A stretch of 64,000 bases of DNA from Hyphomonas sp. (GTDB lineage: Bacteria > Pseudomonadota > Alphaproteobacteria > Caulobacterales > Hyphomonadaceae), in assembly GCA_016124495.1 (NCBI GenBank), contig WGNP01000001.1:62001-126000 (forward strand), read 5' to 3'. The notes beneath the pieces were generated by a model. The model was given only the letters and a program-made list of their open reading frames with translations. It was not told the origin of the DNA and made no database searches. Each line of letters starts with the position of its first letter. Position 1 is the first letter of the stretch. Below are positions 20,901 through 30,114 of this stretch, in pieces. The translations under genes were made by a program, and so were the position numbers.

Positions 20901-21398
20901 ATAGCAACGGCCGGGATAGGCGGCGGCGAGCGTCGAGAGTTCCGTCCGGGCGTCTGCCATCCGGCCCTTCTGGATGTGCCGCGCAACCTCACCCTCCGCC
21001 CCGCCCGTCAGCAGGATCAGTCCGGCCGTATCTTCGAGCAGCAGGCTGCGGTGGAGTTTCGGCACGCCGTCGGGCGAATCGAGGAAGGCCCGCGAGGACA
21101 GGAACATGAGCCGCTGGTAGCCGGCGTCATTCTGGGCATAAAGCGACACCCGCGACGGCTCGGACCGCGGGGCGGCGTCGGTTACGTCAAAACAGCACGC
21201 CATGATCGGCTGGACGCCATACTCAGCGAGCTTGACCGACAGTTCAAGCGCACCAAACATGTTATTGCGGTCTGTGACGCCAGCCGCCGGTACGCCGTTG
21301 TTCTTGCACCAATTTGCGATGTCTGCAGGCGTAATCATGCTCTCGAGAAGCGAATAGCTCGAGCGGATCGCCAGCGGGATGAATAGCGGAGTGTCCAT
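17976..21398 (-). CDS. dnaE: DNA polymerase III subunit alpha
   Basis: Replicative polymerase of the C-family. I choose the ATG at 21398 because GGAGG lies eight bases upstream; a GTG at 21413 would add five residues. This gives 1140 residues. Domains in order: PHP (residues 1-270), palm with catalytic PDFDVDFCQER, fingers (YRPGPMENIP), tandem HhH region, OB fold and C-terminal tau-binding region. The PHP metal histidines seen in proofreading-active relatives are replaced (IRSSYSLLES, TDRNNMFG), so editing must come from a separate DnaQ. It is the last gene of the long nuo-to-dnaE run. Confidence 0.96.
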   Translation of the reverse strand: MDTPLFIPLAIRSSYSLLESMITPADIANWCKNNGVPAAGVTDRNNMFGALELSVKLAEYGVQPIMACCFDVTDAAPRSEPSRVSLYAQNDAGYQRLMFLSSRAFLDSPDGVPKLHRSLLLEDTAGLILLTGGAEGEVARHIQKGRMADARTELSTLAAAYPGRCYVEITRHGTQAELKSEAGLLELAYELGLPIVGTHDARFMKPDDSVAHDALMCIANGEYLGQDDRRRVEKSQFLKSPAAMCELFADLPEAIASTVEIARRCAVRAETRNPILPGFSKDGRSEPEELRLQAQEGLELRLAEADRLYADRSVYLERLDFELRVIERMGFPGYFLIVSDFIKWAKSNGIPVGPGRGSGAGSLVAWSLLITDLDPIRFDLLFERFLNPERVSMPDFDVDFCQERRGEVIRYVRDKYGADSVAMIITFGTLQAKAVVRDVGRVMQMPYHQVDRLAKLIPFNPAKPPTLDEAIAGEPKFDDEIAADARVGELIEIARALEGLYRNAGTHAAGVVIADRPLVNLVPLYNDPRAELPASQFNMKYAEMAGLVKFDFLGLKTLTVIDRVMKFIAAGSKEVGPGWRSLDDAATYDLLASGETLGVFQLEGSGMRDTLRRVRPNNIEDVIAIISLYRPGPMENIPVYVQGKEDPSSVRYQHPDLRPVLEATYGVPVYQEQVMRMAQEVAGYSLGEADLLRRAMGKKKREEMEAQRKRFVEGAARAKGMAESLANEIFDTMEKFAGYGFNKSHAAAYALVGYQTGYLKCHFPVEFLAASMSLDIGNTDKLAAFFQEARRLRIPVLAPDINASGADFDVRGGSIVYALGALKGVGVEAMRHVAAVRAEAGAFRDLYDFAERIDPRQVNKKAFESLARAGALDGLEPNRSKVLESASALSQHANSSAGDRQGGQGGLFADAEPALRPPLPSPRPWTAQMKLDEEFRSIGFYFSGHPLDDVLVSLDRDRITLMMEIDERAGEGRPLEMIGIVRARNDRTSKSGSKFTFLTVSDPTGEREVTVYSEALMQYGDLLKPGKAIALTVSVKQNGDETRLIVERVLELEAARLSRPSGQLVVRLSAGANPAELAGVVHRLQGLSDPDRGSILLEMPLEDGRLVTVKLPQTYTISLRAQRALKEIPGVERVIPRRAA

Positions 21399-21474
21399 GA
21401 TGCCTGCCTCCACGACGCCAGACTCTCACAGAATCGGCCGAAACGCCAAGGAACTTTGGAGCGCTTCCACAGGC

Positions 21475-22167
21475 TTAGCCTGTGTAGTCGACCAGTTTGC
21501 CGTCTTTCAGGGTCAGCACGCGGTCCATGTGACGCGTCAGGGCGAGGTTGTGGGTGGCCACCAGCACGCCCGCCCCCTCTTCCCGCACCATCTTGATAAG
21601 GGTGACGAATACGCGTTCGGTCGTGGCGGGGTCTAGGTTTCCGGTCGGCTCATCCGCGATCACGAGGCGGGGATCGTTGGCCAGTGCGCGGGCGATGGCC
21701 ACGCGCTGCTGCTCGCCGCCGGAAAGCTGCGCCGGCTGGTGATAGAGGCGTTCGGCCAGGCCCATCTCGTCCAGCAGCGAGGCGGCCTTACTGCGCGCTT
21801 CCTTGCGGCCTTTGCCGGCGATCATCAGCGGCATGGCGACATTGTCGACCGCGTTGAATTCCGGCAGCAGGTGGTGGAACTGGTAGACGAAGCCGATCTT
21901 CTTGCGCCGGATCGCCGTACGGCCGTCCTCATTGAGTTTCAGGCAGTCTGTCCCGTCGAGCAGCACGTCACCGGCCTCTGGGCGCTCCAGCAATCCGGCC
22001 GTGTGCAGCAACGTGGACTTTCCGGAACCCGAAGGGCCGACGAGACCCACAAGTTCGCCCGGCGCGATCCGCAGGTCCATACCGCGCAGCACGGGAAGAT
22101 CGCCCGCGCTCGTCTTGTACGTGCGGTCGATGGCCCTGAGTTCAAGGACGGGCGTCGCGGCTGTCAT
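21475..22167 (-). CDS. lolD: Lipoprotein-releasing system ATP-binding protein LolD
   Basis: ABC-transporter ATPase that powers extraction of lipoproteins from the inner membrane. The start at 22167 overlaps the lolC stop by four bases (ATGA) and gives 230 residues, the family size. Walker A is GPSGSGKST at residues 44-52, the ABC signature is LSGGEQQRVAIARAL, and Walker B is LVIADEPTGNLD. It belongs to the MacB/LolD subgroup. A 76-base gap separates it from dnaE. Confidence 0.95.
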   Translation of the reverse strand: MTAATPVLELRAIDRTYKTSAGDLPVLRGMDLRIAPGELVGLVGPSGSGKSTLLHTAGLLERPEAGDVLLDGTDCLKLNEDGRTAIRRKKIGFVYQFHHLLPEFNAVDNVAMPLMIAGKGRKEARSKAASLLDEMGLAERLYHQPAQLSGGEQQRVAIARALANDPRLVIADEPTGNLDPATTERVFVTLIKMVREEGAGVLVATHNLALTRHMDRVLTLKDGKLVDYTG

Positions 22168-23450
22168 TCGAACCTCAGGGCTTTGACGGGATCCTGAGAC
22201 GATGCCCAGATGGCCGGGATCATCGATACGAACATCGACATGAAGAGCGCGTAGGCGCCGGTGCTGAACACCTCGTTCCAATCGAGGATCGCCGGAAGGT
22301 GATCAAGGCCGTACTGCTCGGCGGGGAAGACTTCGCCGTCGATGGCCAGGTTGATCAGGGACTCGATAGGGCCGATGTTCAGGATGAACAGGATGCCAAC
22401 CGCCATGCCGAGGACGGCGCCGGCCGAACCAAGCGCTGTGCCCACCATCAGGAACACTCGCAGCACCCCTGCCCGGCTGAGGCCGATGGTGCGCAGGATG
22501 GCGATGTCGCGCGTCTTGTTCTTCACCAGCATGACGACGCCGACGATAATGTTAAGTGTCGCGATCATCATGATGATCGTGACCAGTAGCCGCACCATCA
22601 CGCGCTCTGTTCTGAGTGCACCGAGATAGGTCCGGTTCTTGGTTTTCCAGTCGCGCAGCAGCAGGCTGTAGCCGGTCGCGTCCGAGATCGCCTGCATGGC
22701 GCCTTCGGTGGCATCCGGATCCTTCACCCGGATATCCAGATACTGGTATCGTCCCTTGGACTGGAACAGGATCTGCGCCTGCTCCATCGGCATGAAGACG
22801 TAGACGTTGTCGAGCTGGGCGCTCCCTGTACGGAAGATGTCGCCGATGACGTAAGACTTGCTGACAGGCGTCTGGCCCACCGGGCCGGACCGCATCTGGG
22901 AGGTCACGACTTCGACCTTGTCGCCGACACCGAGGCCCAGATTGGCCGCAAGGTACTGGCCGATCATGATGATATTGCCGCCATTGCGGCCTTCACCGAA
23001 ACCGCCCGCAATCGCCGCTTCGCCGCCATCCTTGAAGATCGGCATCGTCGCGAGGTCTGCCGGCGGAATGGCGCGGACGACACCGCCAGTGCGCACGCCG
23101 TTCGCCGAAAGAAGAACGAACTGCTCGATATAGGGCGACACGCTCAGCACGTCCGGCGTCGCCCTGATGATGTTGGCGATCTCGGTCGCCTCTTCCTGGG
23201 GGTAGCCGTCAACAGCCGCCGCGATATGGGGCTCGCCGCCGAGGAGAGCGTCCAGCAGCGTCGCGCGGAAACCGCTCATGATCGACATCGTGATGATCAG
23301 GGCAGCCACAGCAAAGAAGATGCCGACAAAGGAAATGATGGCAATCAGGCTGGCGCCGCCATGCTCGCGGCGCGCAAGCAGGTAGCGCCAGGCAAGTGAA
23401 CGTTCGAGACGGCCGAACGGTACGGCCACCTTGGCGCCCCCATTGCTCAC
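22164..23450 (-). CDS. lolC: Lipoprotein-releasing system permease LolC/LolE type
   Basis: Inner-membrane permease partner of LolD. The 428-residue protein has one N-terminal membrane segment ([20 protein letters not shown]), a large periplasmic domain, and three C-terminal segments of the FtsX domain. The MacB-like start [18 protein letters not shown] is typical of LolC/E. A single permease gene is present, as in alphaproteobacteria that use one LolF-like homodimer. Translation starts at a GTG coupled to the proS stop (GTGA overlap). Confidence 0.92.
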   Translation of the reverse strand: MSNGGAKVAVPFGRLERSLAWRYLLARREHGGASLIAIISFVGIFFAVAALIITMSIMSGFRATLLDALLGGEPHIAAAVDGYPQEEATEIANIIRATPDVLSVSPYIEQFVLLSANGVRTGGVVRAIPPADLATMPIFKDGGEAAIAGGFGEGRNGGNIIMIGQYLAANLGLGVGDKVEVVTSQMRSGPVGQTPVSKSYVIGDIFRTGSAQLDNVYVFMPMEQAQILFQSKGRYQYLDIRVKDPDATEGAMQAISDATGYSLLLRDWKTKNRTYLGALRTERVMVRLLVTIIMMIATLNIIVGVVMLVKNKTRDIAILRTIGLSRAGVLRVFLMVGTALGSAGAVLGMAVGILFILNIGPIESLINLAIDGEVFPAEQYGLDHLPAILDWNEVFSTGAYALFMSMFVSMIPAIWASSQDPVKALRFE

Positions 23451-24763
23451 CCGGTTATCCTCCGTACGGCTTCCTCGGCAGATACTTCGATTTTCTCACC
23501 GGTCTTTCGGCGCTTCAGTTCAACCAAGCCCTTTTCGAGCCCTTTGGGTCCGACGACGATCTGCCAGGGCAGGCCGATCAGATCCATGCGCGCAAATTTA
23601 GCGCCGGCCCGGTCGTCCGTATCGTCGTAAAGGGCTTCCATCCCGGCTTCCGCAAAACGGTCGCAGAGAGAAACGCAAGCCTCTTCGCAGGCCGCATCGC
23701 CGGCGCGCATGTTGATAATGCCCACCGGGAAAGGCGCTACGGCGTCTGGCCAGATGATGCCGTTGCCGTCATGGCTCGCTTCGATGATCCCGCCGACAAG
23801 GCGAGAGACGCCTATGCCGTAGCTGCCCATCTGCACAGGCACCATCTGACCGTCCGGCCCCTGAACAACGGCGTTCATCGGCGCGGAGTACTTGGTGCCG
23901 AAATAGAAGATGTGGCCCACTTCGATGCCGCGCGCGGAGACGCGCCGCTCTTCCGGCAGCGCGTCGAACGCGGCAGCATCGTGCATCTCTTCCGTGGCCG
24001 CATAGTAGCGCGTGCGTTGCTCGACCACCGGTACGAGATCGGAACTGAAATCAAGATCGAGACCCGGCGCACCGAGCGCCAGCAGTTCGCGGTCGCAGAA
24101 TACGGCGCTTTCGCCGGTGTCGGCGAGAATGATGAACTCGTGGCTCAGATCGCCGCCAATGGGGCCGGTGTCGGCACGCATCGGGATTGCGGTCAGGCCC
24201 ATGCGGTCAAACGCATTCAGGTAGGCGCAGAACATCTTCCGGTAGGCCGTGCGGGCGCCTTCCTCAGTCAGGTCGAACGAGTAGGCGTCCTTCATCAGGA
24301 ACTCGCGGCCCCGCATCACGCCGAAACGGGGGCGGACCTCGTCGCGGAACTTCCATTGCTGGTGATAGAGGTTCAGCGGCAGCTGCTTGTAGCTCTTCAC
24401 GTAGGCGCGGAAGACGTCCGTGATCAGCTCTTCGTTGGTGGGGCCGAACAGCATCTCGCGGTCATGCCGGTCCTTGATGCGCAGCATTTCCTTGCCGTAA
24501 GCCTCATACCTGCCCGACTCGCGCCAGAGGTCCGCCTGCTGCAGCGTCGGCATCAGCATTTCAATGGCGCCTGAACGGTCCATTTCCTCGCGCACGATCT
24601 GTTCAATCCGTTTCAGGACGCGCAGGCCGAGCGGCAGCCAGGAGTAGATACCGGCGCCGTTCTGGCGGATCATGCCGGTGCGCAGCATCAGCTGGTGCGA
24701 GACGATCGAAGCGTCCGCCGGCGCTTCCTTGGAAACGGGCAAAAAGTAGTTCGACAGACGCAT
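23447..24763 (-). CDS. proS: Proline--tRNA ligase, short form without editing domain
   Basis: Class II synthetase charging tRNA-Pro. At 438 residues it is the alphaproteobacterial short type lacking the roughly 180-residue INS editing domain of E. coli ProS. Features include [20 protein letters not shown] near the N-terminus (motif 1 region), [20 protein letters not shown] (motif 2) and [13 protein letters not shown] (motif 3), followed by the anticodon-binding domain. It is preceded by the DUF1467 gene after 52 bases, a gap containing a hairpin at 24791-24808. Confidence 0.95.
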   Translation of the reverse strand: MRLSNYFLPVSKEAPADASIVSHQLMLRTGMIRQNGAGIYSWLPLGLRVLKRIEQIVREEMDRSGAIEMLMPTLQQADLWRESGRYEAYGKEMLRIKDRHDREMLFGPTNEELITDVFRAYVKSYKQLPLNLYHQQWKFRDEVRPRFGVMRGREFLMKDAYSFDLTEEGARTAYRKMFCAYLNAFDRMGLTAIPMRADTGPIGGDLSHEFIILADTGESAVFCDRELLALGAPGLDLDFSSDLVPVVEQRTRYYAATEEMHDAAAFDALPEERRVSARGIEVGHIFYFGTKYSAPMNAVVQGPDGQMVPVQMGSYGIGVSRLVGGIIEASHDGNGIIWPDAVAPFPVGIINMRAGDAACEEACVSLCDRFAEAGMEALYDDTDDRAGAKFARMDLIGLPWQIVVGPKGLEKGLVELKRRKTGEKIEVSAEEAVRRITG

Positions 24764-24790
24764 TCAAAGGTCTCTTTCGGGCTGTTCTGA

Positions 24791-24808
24791 ACCGGCTCAC
24801 TAGCCGGT
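24791..24808. other. Inverted repeat between the DUF1467 gene and proS
   Basis: ACCGGCT and AGCCGGT are perfect seven-base arms around a four-base loop. No T-run follows on the minus strand, so this is more likely an mRNA processing or stability hairpin than a terminator. Confidence 0.4.
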
Positions 24809-24815
24809 CAGGGGC

Positions 24816-25049
24816 CTATTGCGCAAGCAGGAGGGGGATGAACAGGCCAGCCAGGGCCGTCACCACGACAGCGCCCCCGGTCGCCCAGATCACCTTCTTC
24901 ATCAGCATGGGATTCTTGGGAGCCGCCTCTTCCGTGCCGGGGATCGTAGAGCCGTCTTCCCACTGGCCTTTGACGCCGATAGGCAGGACCGCAAAAAAGC
25001 TGATCCACCAGGCGAGGACGAAAACGATGATTCCGCCTGTGAGGCTCAT
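24816..25049 (-). CDS. DUF1467 family small membrane protein
   Basis: A 77-residue protein with two predicted membrane segments (GGIIVFVLAWWISFFAVLPI at residues 5-24 and ATGGAVVVTALAGLFIPLLL near the C-terminus), joined by a short loop containing VKGQWEDGSTIPGTEEAAP. The sequence matches the DUF1467 family, of unknown function and common next to mce and proS in alphaproteobacteria. Its start overlaps the mce stop by one base. No function can be assigned. Confidence 0.85.
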   Translation of the reverse strand: MSLTGGIIVFVLAWWISFFAVLPIGVKGQWEDGSTIPGTEEAAPKNPMLMKKVIWATGGAVVVTALAGLFIPLLLAQ

Positions 25050-25477
25050 CAGTGGTGACCTTTGGGGGTTTCCATCAATTCCACCAGCACGCCGTTGGAA
25101 TTCCTGGGATGTACGAAAATGATCATCGTGCCGTGCGCCCCGATCCGGGGTTTGCCGAGCACGGTTGCACCGCGCTTTTCCATCTCGGTCACCGCCTGAT
25201 TTATGTCAGCCACCTCGAAACAGACATGATGCTGGCCGCCTGACGGATTTTTCTTGATAAAGTTGGCAATCGGGGACGCGTCGTTCAGCGGCTCGATCAA
25301 TTCGATCTGGCTGTTCGGCAGGTTTACAAAGCAGACCCTGACGCCCTGCTCCGGCATGTCGAACGGCGTCGTGATGTCGGTTGCGCCGTAGAGCGTGCGG
25401 TAGGTCTCGCACGCCTGCTCGATATTGGGGACGGCAACGCCGACATGGTTCAGCGGGCCAATCTTGAAATCACTCAT
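25049..25477 (-). CDS. mce: Methylmalonyl-CoA epimerase
   Basis: Interconverts (R)- and (S)-methylmalonyl-CoA in the propionate-to-succinate route. The 142-residue VOC-fold protein has the expected metal ligands: His12 in GPLNHVGVAV, His near residue 90 in GGQHHVCFEV, and a C-terminal Glu in GVLVELMETP. The mutase is not encoded in this window. It lies six bases after rnj and is coupled to the DUF1467 gene. Confidence 0.92.
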   Translation of the reverse strand: MSDFKIGPLNHVGVAVPNIEQACETYRTLYGATDITTPFDMPEQGVRVCFVNLPNSQIELIEPLNDASPIANFIKKNPSGGQHHVCFEVADINQAVTEMEKRGATVLGKPRIGAHGTMIIFVHPRNSNGVLVELMETPKGHH

Positions 25478-25483
25478 GTCGCT

Positions 25484-27169
25484 TCAGCTCCTCAGGACTA
25501 CCACTTCGATCAGGGGGCGGATGCCAAACTCCGCTTCGCACGCCTTGCGTAGCGCCCTGCCGACAATCTTCTCGACGATCTCGTCATCCAACCGGTCACG
25601 CTTCCTGATCCCGTCGAGGGCGCGCGCCGCGGCCATATCCAGGGGCTCAAGGCTTTCGTCCGCGATGCGGCCATCGGTTTCGGAAAGGCCTTTCACCGCG
25701 ATAACAGGACCATCGATGGGCTCGCCTGAACCATCAAGGCATACGGTCGCAAAGATCAGTCCGCTGACGGACAGGCGGCGGCGCTCGATAAGCCCTTCGG
25801 CGGCTTCGGGCACAAGGCGCGAGCCATCCAGCATGAGGCGCCCGGCAGGCACCTCGTCAATGATTTCCGGCTCGCCCGGCGCAAGCCGGATGAGGCTTCC
25901 GTTGCGAGGCGTCAGCGCAGACAGAACCTGAAGGGATTTCGCATAGGCTGCGTGCTCGACAATGTGCCGACGCTCCCCATGCACAGGGATCGAAACGCGC
26001 GGGCGAACCCACTGGTACATACGGCGCAATTCATCCCGGCACGGATGGCCAGATACGTGGATGGGTTCCTTTACCATGCGAGGCGTGATGATCCGGATCC
26101 CCTGCTCCGCCAGCATGTTCTGCATTGCGTAGACAGAGCTTTCGTTGCCCGGGATCAGGCGCGAAGAGAAGATGACGGTATCGTCCGGCCGCAGCGAGAC
26201 GTGGCGATGATCGCCGCGGGCAATGCGCGACAGCGCCGCATTCGCCTCGCCCTGGCTGCCGGTGCAGAGGTAGAGGATATTTTCAGGCGGCAGATAGCCC
26301 GCCTCCGACTCGTCAACGAATTCGAGGTCCGGGGGCAGGATGCCCACGGCTTTTGCCGCGCCCGTGATCTTGTGCATGCTCCGTCCGACCAGGCAGACAT
26401 CCCGGCCCGCCGCAGATGCAGCTTCGATGATCGATCTGACGCGGGCGACGTTCGACGCAAACGTCGTCACCGCAACCGCGCCCGTCTGCTGCGCGATCAG
26501 GTCGATGAGACCCTTGCGGACGGTGTCTTCCGATCCGGCCTCGCCAGCCTCGAACACGTTGGTGGAGTCGCACACCATTGCCAGCACGCCGCGGTCACCC
26601 AGCGCCGTGAGGCCTTCTATGTCTGTTCTTGCGCCGACGAGCGGCTCAGGATCGATCTTCCAGTCGCCGGTATGCAGGATCATCCCTGCCGGAGTCTCGA
26701 TGGCCAGCGCGTTGGGTTCGGGGATCGAATGGGTCAGGGTCATGTAGCGGACGGTAAATGGTCCGGCCGTAACCGAAGCTTCCAGCGAAATGGTTTTGAG
26801 CCGTTTCGTATCGACCCCGCGCTCCTGCATCTTTCCGCGCACCAGCTCGGCAGTGAACGGCGTCGCATAGATCGGCGCCTTGGTTCTGAGCAGTGGGTAA
26901 AGCAGGCCGATGGCGCCGATATGGTCTTCGTGCGCGTGGGTCAGGAACACCGCATCGATGTGCTCACCGACCAGATAGGCCGGGTCCGCGCAGATAAGGT
27001 CGATGCCGGGCGTCGCCGCGTTACCGAACGTTACGCCGACATCGACGATGATCCAGCGGCGCGAATGGGCCGGCCCGTAGCCATAGGCATTCAGGTTCAT
27101 GCCGATTTCGCCGCATCCACCGAGGGGCAGGAATACGAGTTCGTCTGTCGTCGCAGCGCTATCGGGCAT
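25484..27169 (-). CDS. rnj: Ribonuclease J
   Basis: Metallo-beta-lactamase/beta-CASP ribonuclease with 5' exonuclease and endonuclease activity in mRNA decay and rRNA processing. The 561-residue protein contains HAHEDH at residues 78-83 (the HxHxDH zinc motif). The beta-CASP region has VSGHPCRDELRRM, with the conserved His. A C-terminal domain follows (about 450-561). RNase J in a Gram-negative bacterium is typical of alphaproteobacteria. It is six bases downstream of coaX, an order conserved in the group. Confidence 0.94.
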   Translation of the reverse strand: MPDSAATTDELVFLPLGGCGEIGMNLNAYGYGPAHSRRWIIVDVGVTFGNAATPGIDLICADPAYLVGEHIDAVFLTHAHEDHIGAIGLLYPLLRTKAPIYATPFTAELVRGKMQERGVDTKRLKTISLEASVTAGPFTVRYMTLTHSIPEPNALAIETPAGMILHTGDWKIDPEPLVGARTDIEGLTALGDRGVLAMVCDSTNVFEAGEAGSEDTVRKGLIDLIAQQTGAVAVTTFASNVARVRSIIEAASAAGRDVCLVGRSMHKITGAAKAVGILPPDLEFVDESEAGYLPPENILYLCTGSQGEANAALSRIARGDHRHVSLRPDDTVIFSSRLIPGNESSVYAMQNMLAEQGIRIITPRMVKEPIHVSGHPCRDELRRMYQWVRPRVSIPVHGERRHIVEHAAYAKSLQVLSALTPRNGSLIRLAPGEPEIIDEVPAGRLMLDGSRLVPEAAEGLIERRRLSVSGLIFATVCLDGSGEPIDGPVIAVKGLSETDGRIADESLEPLDMAAARALDGIRKRDRLDDEIVEKIVGRALRKACEAEFGIRPLIEVVVLRS

Positions 27170-27175
27170 CAGGTC

Positions 27176-27943
27176 TCAACGGTTCCGTTTCCAGACTTCC
27201 AGCAATCCGCGGATCAGGACGTCCTGATCATAGTGATCGATGGTTTCGCTCGCGCCTTCGAAAAGGGAGGCTACCCCCCCTGTGGCGACGACGGTCATGG
27301 GTTGACCATACTCGGCTTTGACGCGCCGCACGAGCCCATCAATCAGTTCAATATATCCAAGAAAAACACCCGACTGCATGGCAGACACTGTATCCTTGCC
27401 AATCACCTGGGCAGGCTTCTGGATGGCAATCCGGGGAAGCTGAGCGGCCGCCTCATGCAGCGCACGCATCGAGAGATAGATGCCGGGCGAAATGATGCCA
27501 CCCTCGAACGCACCGTCGGCGGCCACCACATCCAGGGTGGTTGCCGTGCCGCTGTCGATCACGATCAGTGCGCCGGGATACTTCACATGCGCTCCGAGCG
27601 CCGAAGCAATCCGGTCCGCACCGACCTGCTCGGGGTGGCGAACGCGCAGCTCGACGCCGGTCTTCAGGCCGGGCTCTCCGATGAACATGGGTTCGACGTT
27701 CAGGTAACGGCGTGCCAGTGTACGGAAATTGAATTGTGCCTGCGGCACCACGGTGGAAATGACGCAGCCCCTGGTTTTGCTCAAATCCACGCCGGACATG
27801 TCGGCCAGCCGCCAAAGCCACGATGCATGGTCATCGGCCGTCTTGGTCGGATCGGTGGCGCTTCTCCAGCTGTGAACCCAGTCATCCCCGTCATGCAGGG
27901 CAAAAACGGTGTTGGTGTTTCCTACGTCAATGGCGAGCAACAT
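27176..27943 (-). CDS. coaX: Type III pantothenate kinase
   Basis: First enzyme of coenzyme A synthesis, phosphorylating pantothenate; the CoaX type needs a monovalent cation and is not inhibited by CoA. The 255-residue length is standard. Motifs: [17 protein letters not shown] with Asp6 (phosphate 1), [10 protein letters not shown], and [13 protein letters not shown] with the catalytic Asp. It follows birA after six bases, as in many bacteria where the two are neighbours. Confidence 0.95.
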   Translation of the reverse strand: MLLAIDVGNTNTVFALHDGDDWVHSWRSATDPTKTADDHASWLWRLADMSGVDLSKTRGCVISTVVPQAQFNFRTLARRYLNVEPMFIGEPGLKTGVELRVRHPEQVGADRIASALGAHVKYPGALIVIDSGTATTLDVVAADGAFEGGIISPGIYLSMRALHEAAAQLPRIAIQKPAQVIGKDTVSAMQSGVFLGYIELIDGLVRRVKAEYGQPMTVVATGGVASLFEGASETIDHYDQDVLIRGLLEVWKRNR

Positions 27944-27949
27944 GGCCCC

Positions 27950-28681
27950 TCAGCTCCTGCGTATGTCGACTTCGCCGGCCCTTATGGAGCGGCGTGTTCC
28001 GTCGGGCAATCGAAGCAGGAGGGCGCCGTCGTCCTCCAGGTCCTCGAATATGCCTTCGGCTATGGTGTCCCCGGTGCGGACATGAACCGCCTGGCCGAGG
28101 GCTTCGGCCCGTTCAAGCCAGTCCTTGCGAACCCCCCTGAAGCCTTCCCGGGCCTGCGTGAGGCGGCGCGCGAAAGCATGGCGCAGGCTGGAAAGCACTG
28201 CCTCCACGGGGGTTGCCGGCCTCATGCCGAGGTCAAGCAGGCTGGTGGCGGGCTGTGTCACGTATTCGGGAGGCGGTACGAGATTGATGCCAATGCCCGC
28301 GGCAACCCAGAAATCCGGTCCGCCGCCGCCTGTTTCCACCAGGATCCCCGACACCTTCCGGCGATCAATCCTGACATCGTTGGGCCACTTCACCCGCACA
28401 TCCGTCCCGGGCGCATGTTCAAGCACCACATCGGTCACCGCCAGAGCGGCCGCAAACGGCAGGCGGAGGGCCACAGGGAGCCCGCCGGGCTCGCGGAACA
28501 GGGCGGTCGCGTAGACGTTCCCAGCCGGGGAAACCCATTGCCTGTCCTGGCGGCCACGTCCTGCGCTCTGCTGGTCCGCGACGATCCACTGATCGTGGAA
28601 GCCGGTGGCCACCCGGCGCTTGGCTTCCGTGTTCGTGCTGTCGATGATGCCCATCCGGTGAACGGGCCAGGCCTCGCTCAA
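27950..28681 (-). CDS. birA: Biotin--[acetyl-CoA-carboxylase] ligase
   Basis: Attaches biotin to the biotin carboxyl carrier protein. Only the catalytic and C-terminal domains are present (about 243 residues); the N-terminal helix-turn-helix of bifunctional BirA is absent, so no repressor role is expected. The motifs are [10 protein letters not shown], the biotin/AMP loop [17 protein letters not shown] and [18 protein letters not shown] with the catalytic lysine. The start is uncertain: I use the TTG at 28681, whose TTGA overlaps the nuoN stop. An ATG at 28654 is the alternative but would cut closer to the conserved core. Confidence 0.88.
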   Translation of the reverse strand: MSEAWPVHRMGIIDSTNTEAKRRVATGFHDQWIVADQQSAGRGRQDRQWVSPAGNVYATALFREPGGLPVALRLPFAAALAVTDVVLEHAPGTDVRVKWPNDVRIDRRKVSGILVETGGGGPDFWVAAGIGINLVPPPEYVTQPATSLLDLGMRPATPVEAVLSSLRHAFARRLTQAREGFRGVRKDWLERAEALGQAVHVRTGDTIAEGIFEDLEDDGALLLRLPDGTRRSIRAGEVDIRRS

Positions 28682-30111
28682 TTCGCTAACCCCGCCGCAG
28701 CGAAGCTCGCCCAGCCGCCGGTGCCGAGTTCGCTGATGAACACCATGAACACCGCGCCCGCGACGACCGAGCAAAGCAAAACCGTGCCCATCACCGACAC
28801 GTCGACCCGCTCGAACCGCTCGGTCGGCTCATCGAACCACATGATCTTGATGAGCTTCAGGTAGTAGCCGAGCGAAATGACCGAGGAGATGACAACGAGG
28901 ATGGCGAGTGGAACGAGGCCTGCCCCGAGACCTGCGCGCAGAACTTCGAATTTTCCGAAGAAGCCGCCGAACGGGGGCAAGCCGGCAATCGAGAAGATCA
29001 ACACGGAGAGTGTAACTGCCAACACCGGGTTGTTGCGGGCCAGACCGCCCAGTTCCGATATGCCTTCGACCATGCCGCCGCGGCGGCGCATTGCCAGCAC
29101 AGCTGCGAACAGCCCGAGCGAAGTGACGGCGTAGATCGTCGAGAAGGTCAGCAGCGCGGCGGCGCCGAACTCCTGCCCGGCCGCGACCGCCACCAGTGCA
29201 TAACCGACATTGGCAATCGACGAGTAGCCCAGCAGGCGCTTGATATTGGTTTGCACCAGCGCGCCCAGCGAACCGATGATCATCGACAGGCCCGCGATGA
29301 TCGAAACGATGATCTGCCACTGGTCGATCGCCGATGCGAATACCGTGAACAGCACGTTCGCGACGACAACCGTTGAGGCCATCTTCGGCGCAGACGCGAA
29401 GAAGGCGACAACTGGCGTCGGCGCCCCTTCATATACATCCGGCGTCCAGACGTGCATCGGCGCAGCCGAAATCTTGAACGCGAGGCCGACGATCATCAGC
29501 ACCATGCCGAACAGTGCGCCGGTCGTGACGCCGGCTTCGGCAATTCCGGTAAACGATGTGGTGCCCGTGAAGCCGTAAACCAGTGACGCGCCATACAGCA
29601 GCATGCCGGAGGCCAGCGCGCCGAGGACAAAGTATTTCAGGCCAGCTTCTGACGAGCGTGCCGAGTCCCGGTGGAAGGCAGCAAGAACGTAGGACGAGAG
29701 GCTGAGTGTCTCAATGCCCATGTAGAGCGTCATCAGGTCGGCGGCCGACAGGGTGATGCCCATGCCGAGGCTCGCGAAGATGATCAGCAGCGAATACTCG
29801 TAGCGGGTGGTTTCATGCCGCTTGAGGAAGCCCTCGGAGATGATCAGCGCGACACCCGCAAGTACGAAGGTGATCACCTTGGCGAAGTTCACGAAGGTGT
29901 TCGTGCGCACGAGACCGCCGAAGGCTTCACCGCCGCCAAAGTGGACCGCGGCCAATGCCGCCGCTGCAAACAGCGACAGCGCACCGTACTTGAACGACAG
30001 CGAGTTGAAGCGCTCACCGAAGATGGCGCCGAGCAGCACGCCGATCAGGCCAGCCAGGGCAAGCCAGAGCTCCGGCGCGACCGTCATCAGGATGGAGGTG
30101 ATATCCAGCAT
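28678..30111 (-). CDS. nuoN: NADH-quinone oxidoreductase subunit N
   Basis: One of three antiporter-like proton-pumping subunits of complex I in the inner membrane. The 477-residue protein has about 14 membrane helices, with the conserved lysine-containing helices typical of the Mrp/ND2 family ([20 protein letters not shown], then the [16 protein letters not shown] signature). It lies three bases after nuoM and overlaps birA by four bases if the TTG start there is right. Confidence 0.95.
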   Translation of the reverse strand: MLDITSILMTVAPELWLALAGLIGVLLGAIFGERFNSLSFKYGALSLFAAAALAAVHFGGGEAFGGLVRTNTFVNFAKVITFVLAGVALIISEGFLKRHETTRYEYSLLIIFASLGMGITLSAADLMTLYMGIETLSLSSYVLAAFHRDSARSSEAGLKYFVLGALASGMLLYGASLVYGFTGTTSFTGIAEAGVTTGALFGMVLMIVGLAFKISAAPMHVWTPDVYEGAPTPVVAFFASAPKMASTVVVANVLFTVFASAIDQWQIIVSIIAGLSMIIGSLGALVQTNIKRLLGYSSIANVGYALVAVAAGQEFGAAALLTFSTIYAVTSLGLFAAVLAMRRRGGMVEGISELGGLARNNPVLAVTLSVLIFSIAGLPPFGGFFGKFEVLRAGLGAGLVPLAILVVISSVISLGYYLKLIKIMWFDEPTERFERVDVSVMGTVLLCSVVAGAVFMVFISELGTGGWASFAAAGLAN

Positions 30112-30114
30112 GTC

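Noticed and set aside
17976-21398. DnaE as a proofreading-active PHP polymerase
   Set aside because: The metal-binding histidines are replaced by arginine and serine, as in other alphaproteobacterial DnaE1.
25952-28864. A 970-codon open frame on the plus strand opposite rnj, coaX and birA
   Set aside because: It lies antisense to three well supported genes; high GC third positions keep such antisense frames open. No domain is recognisable.
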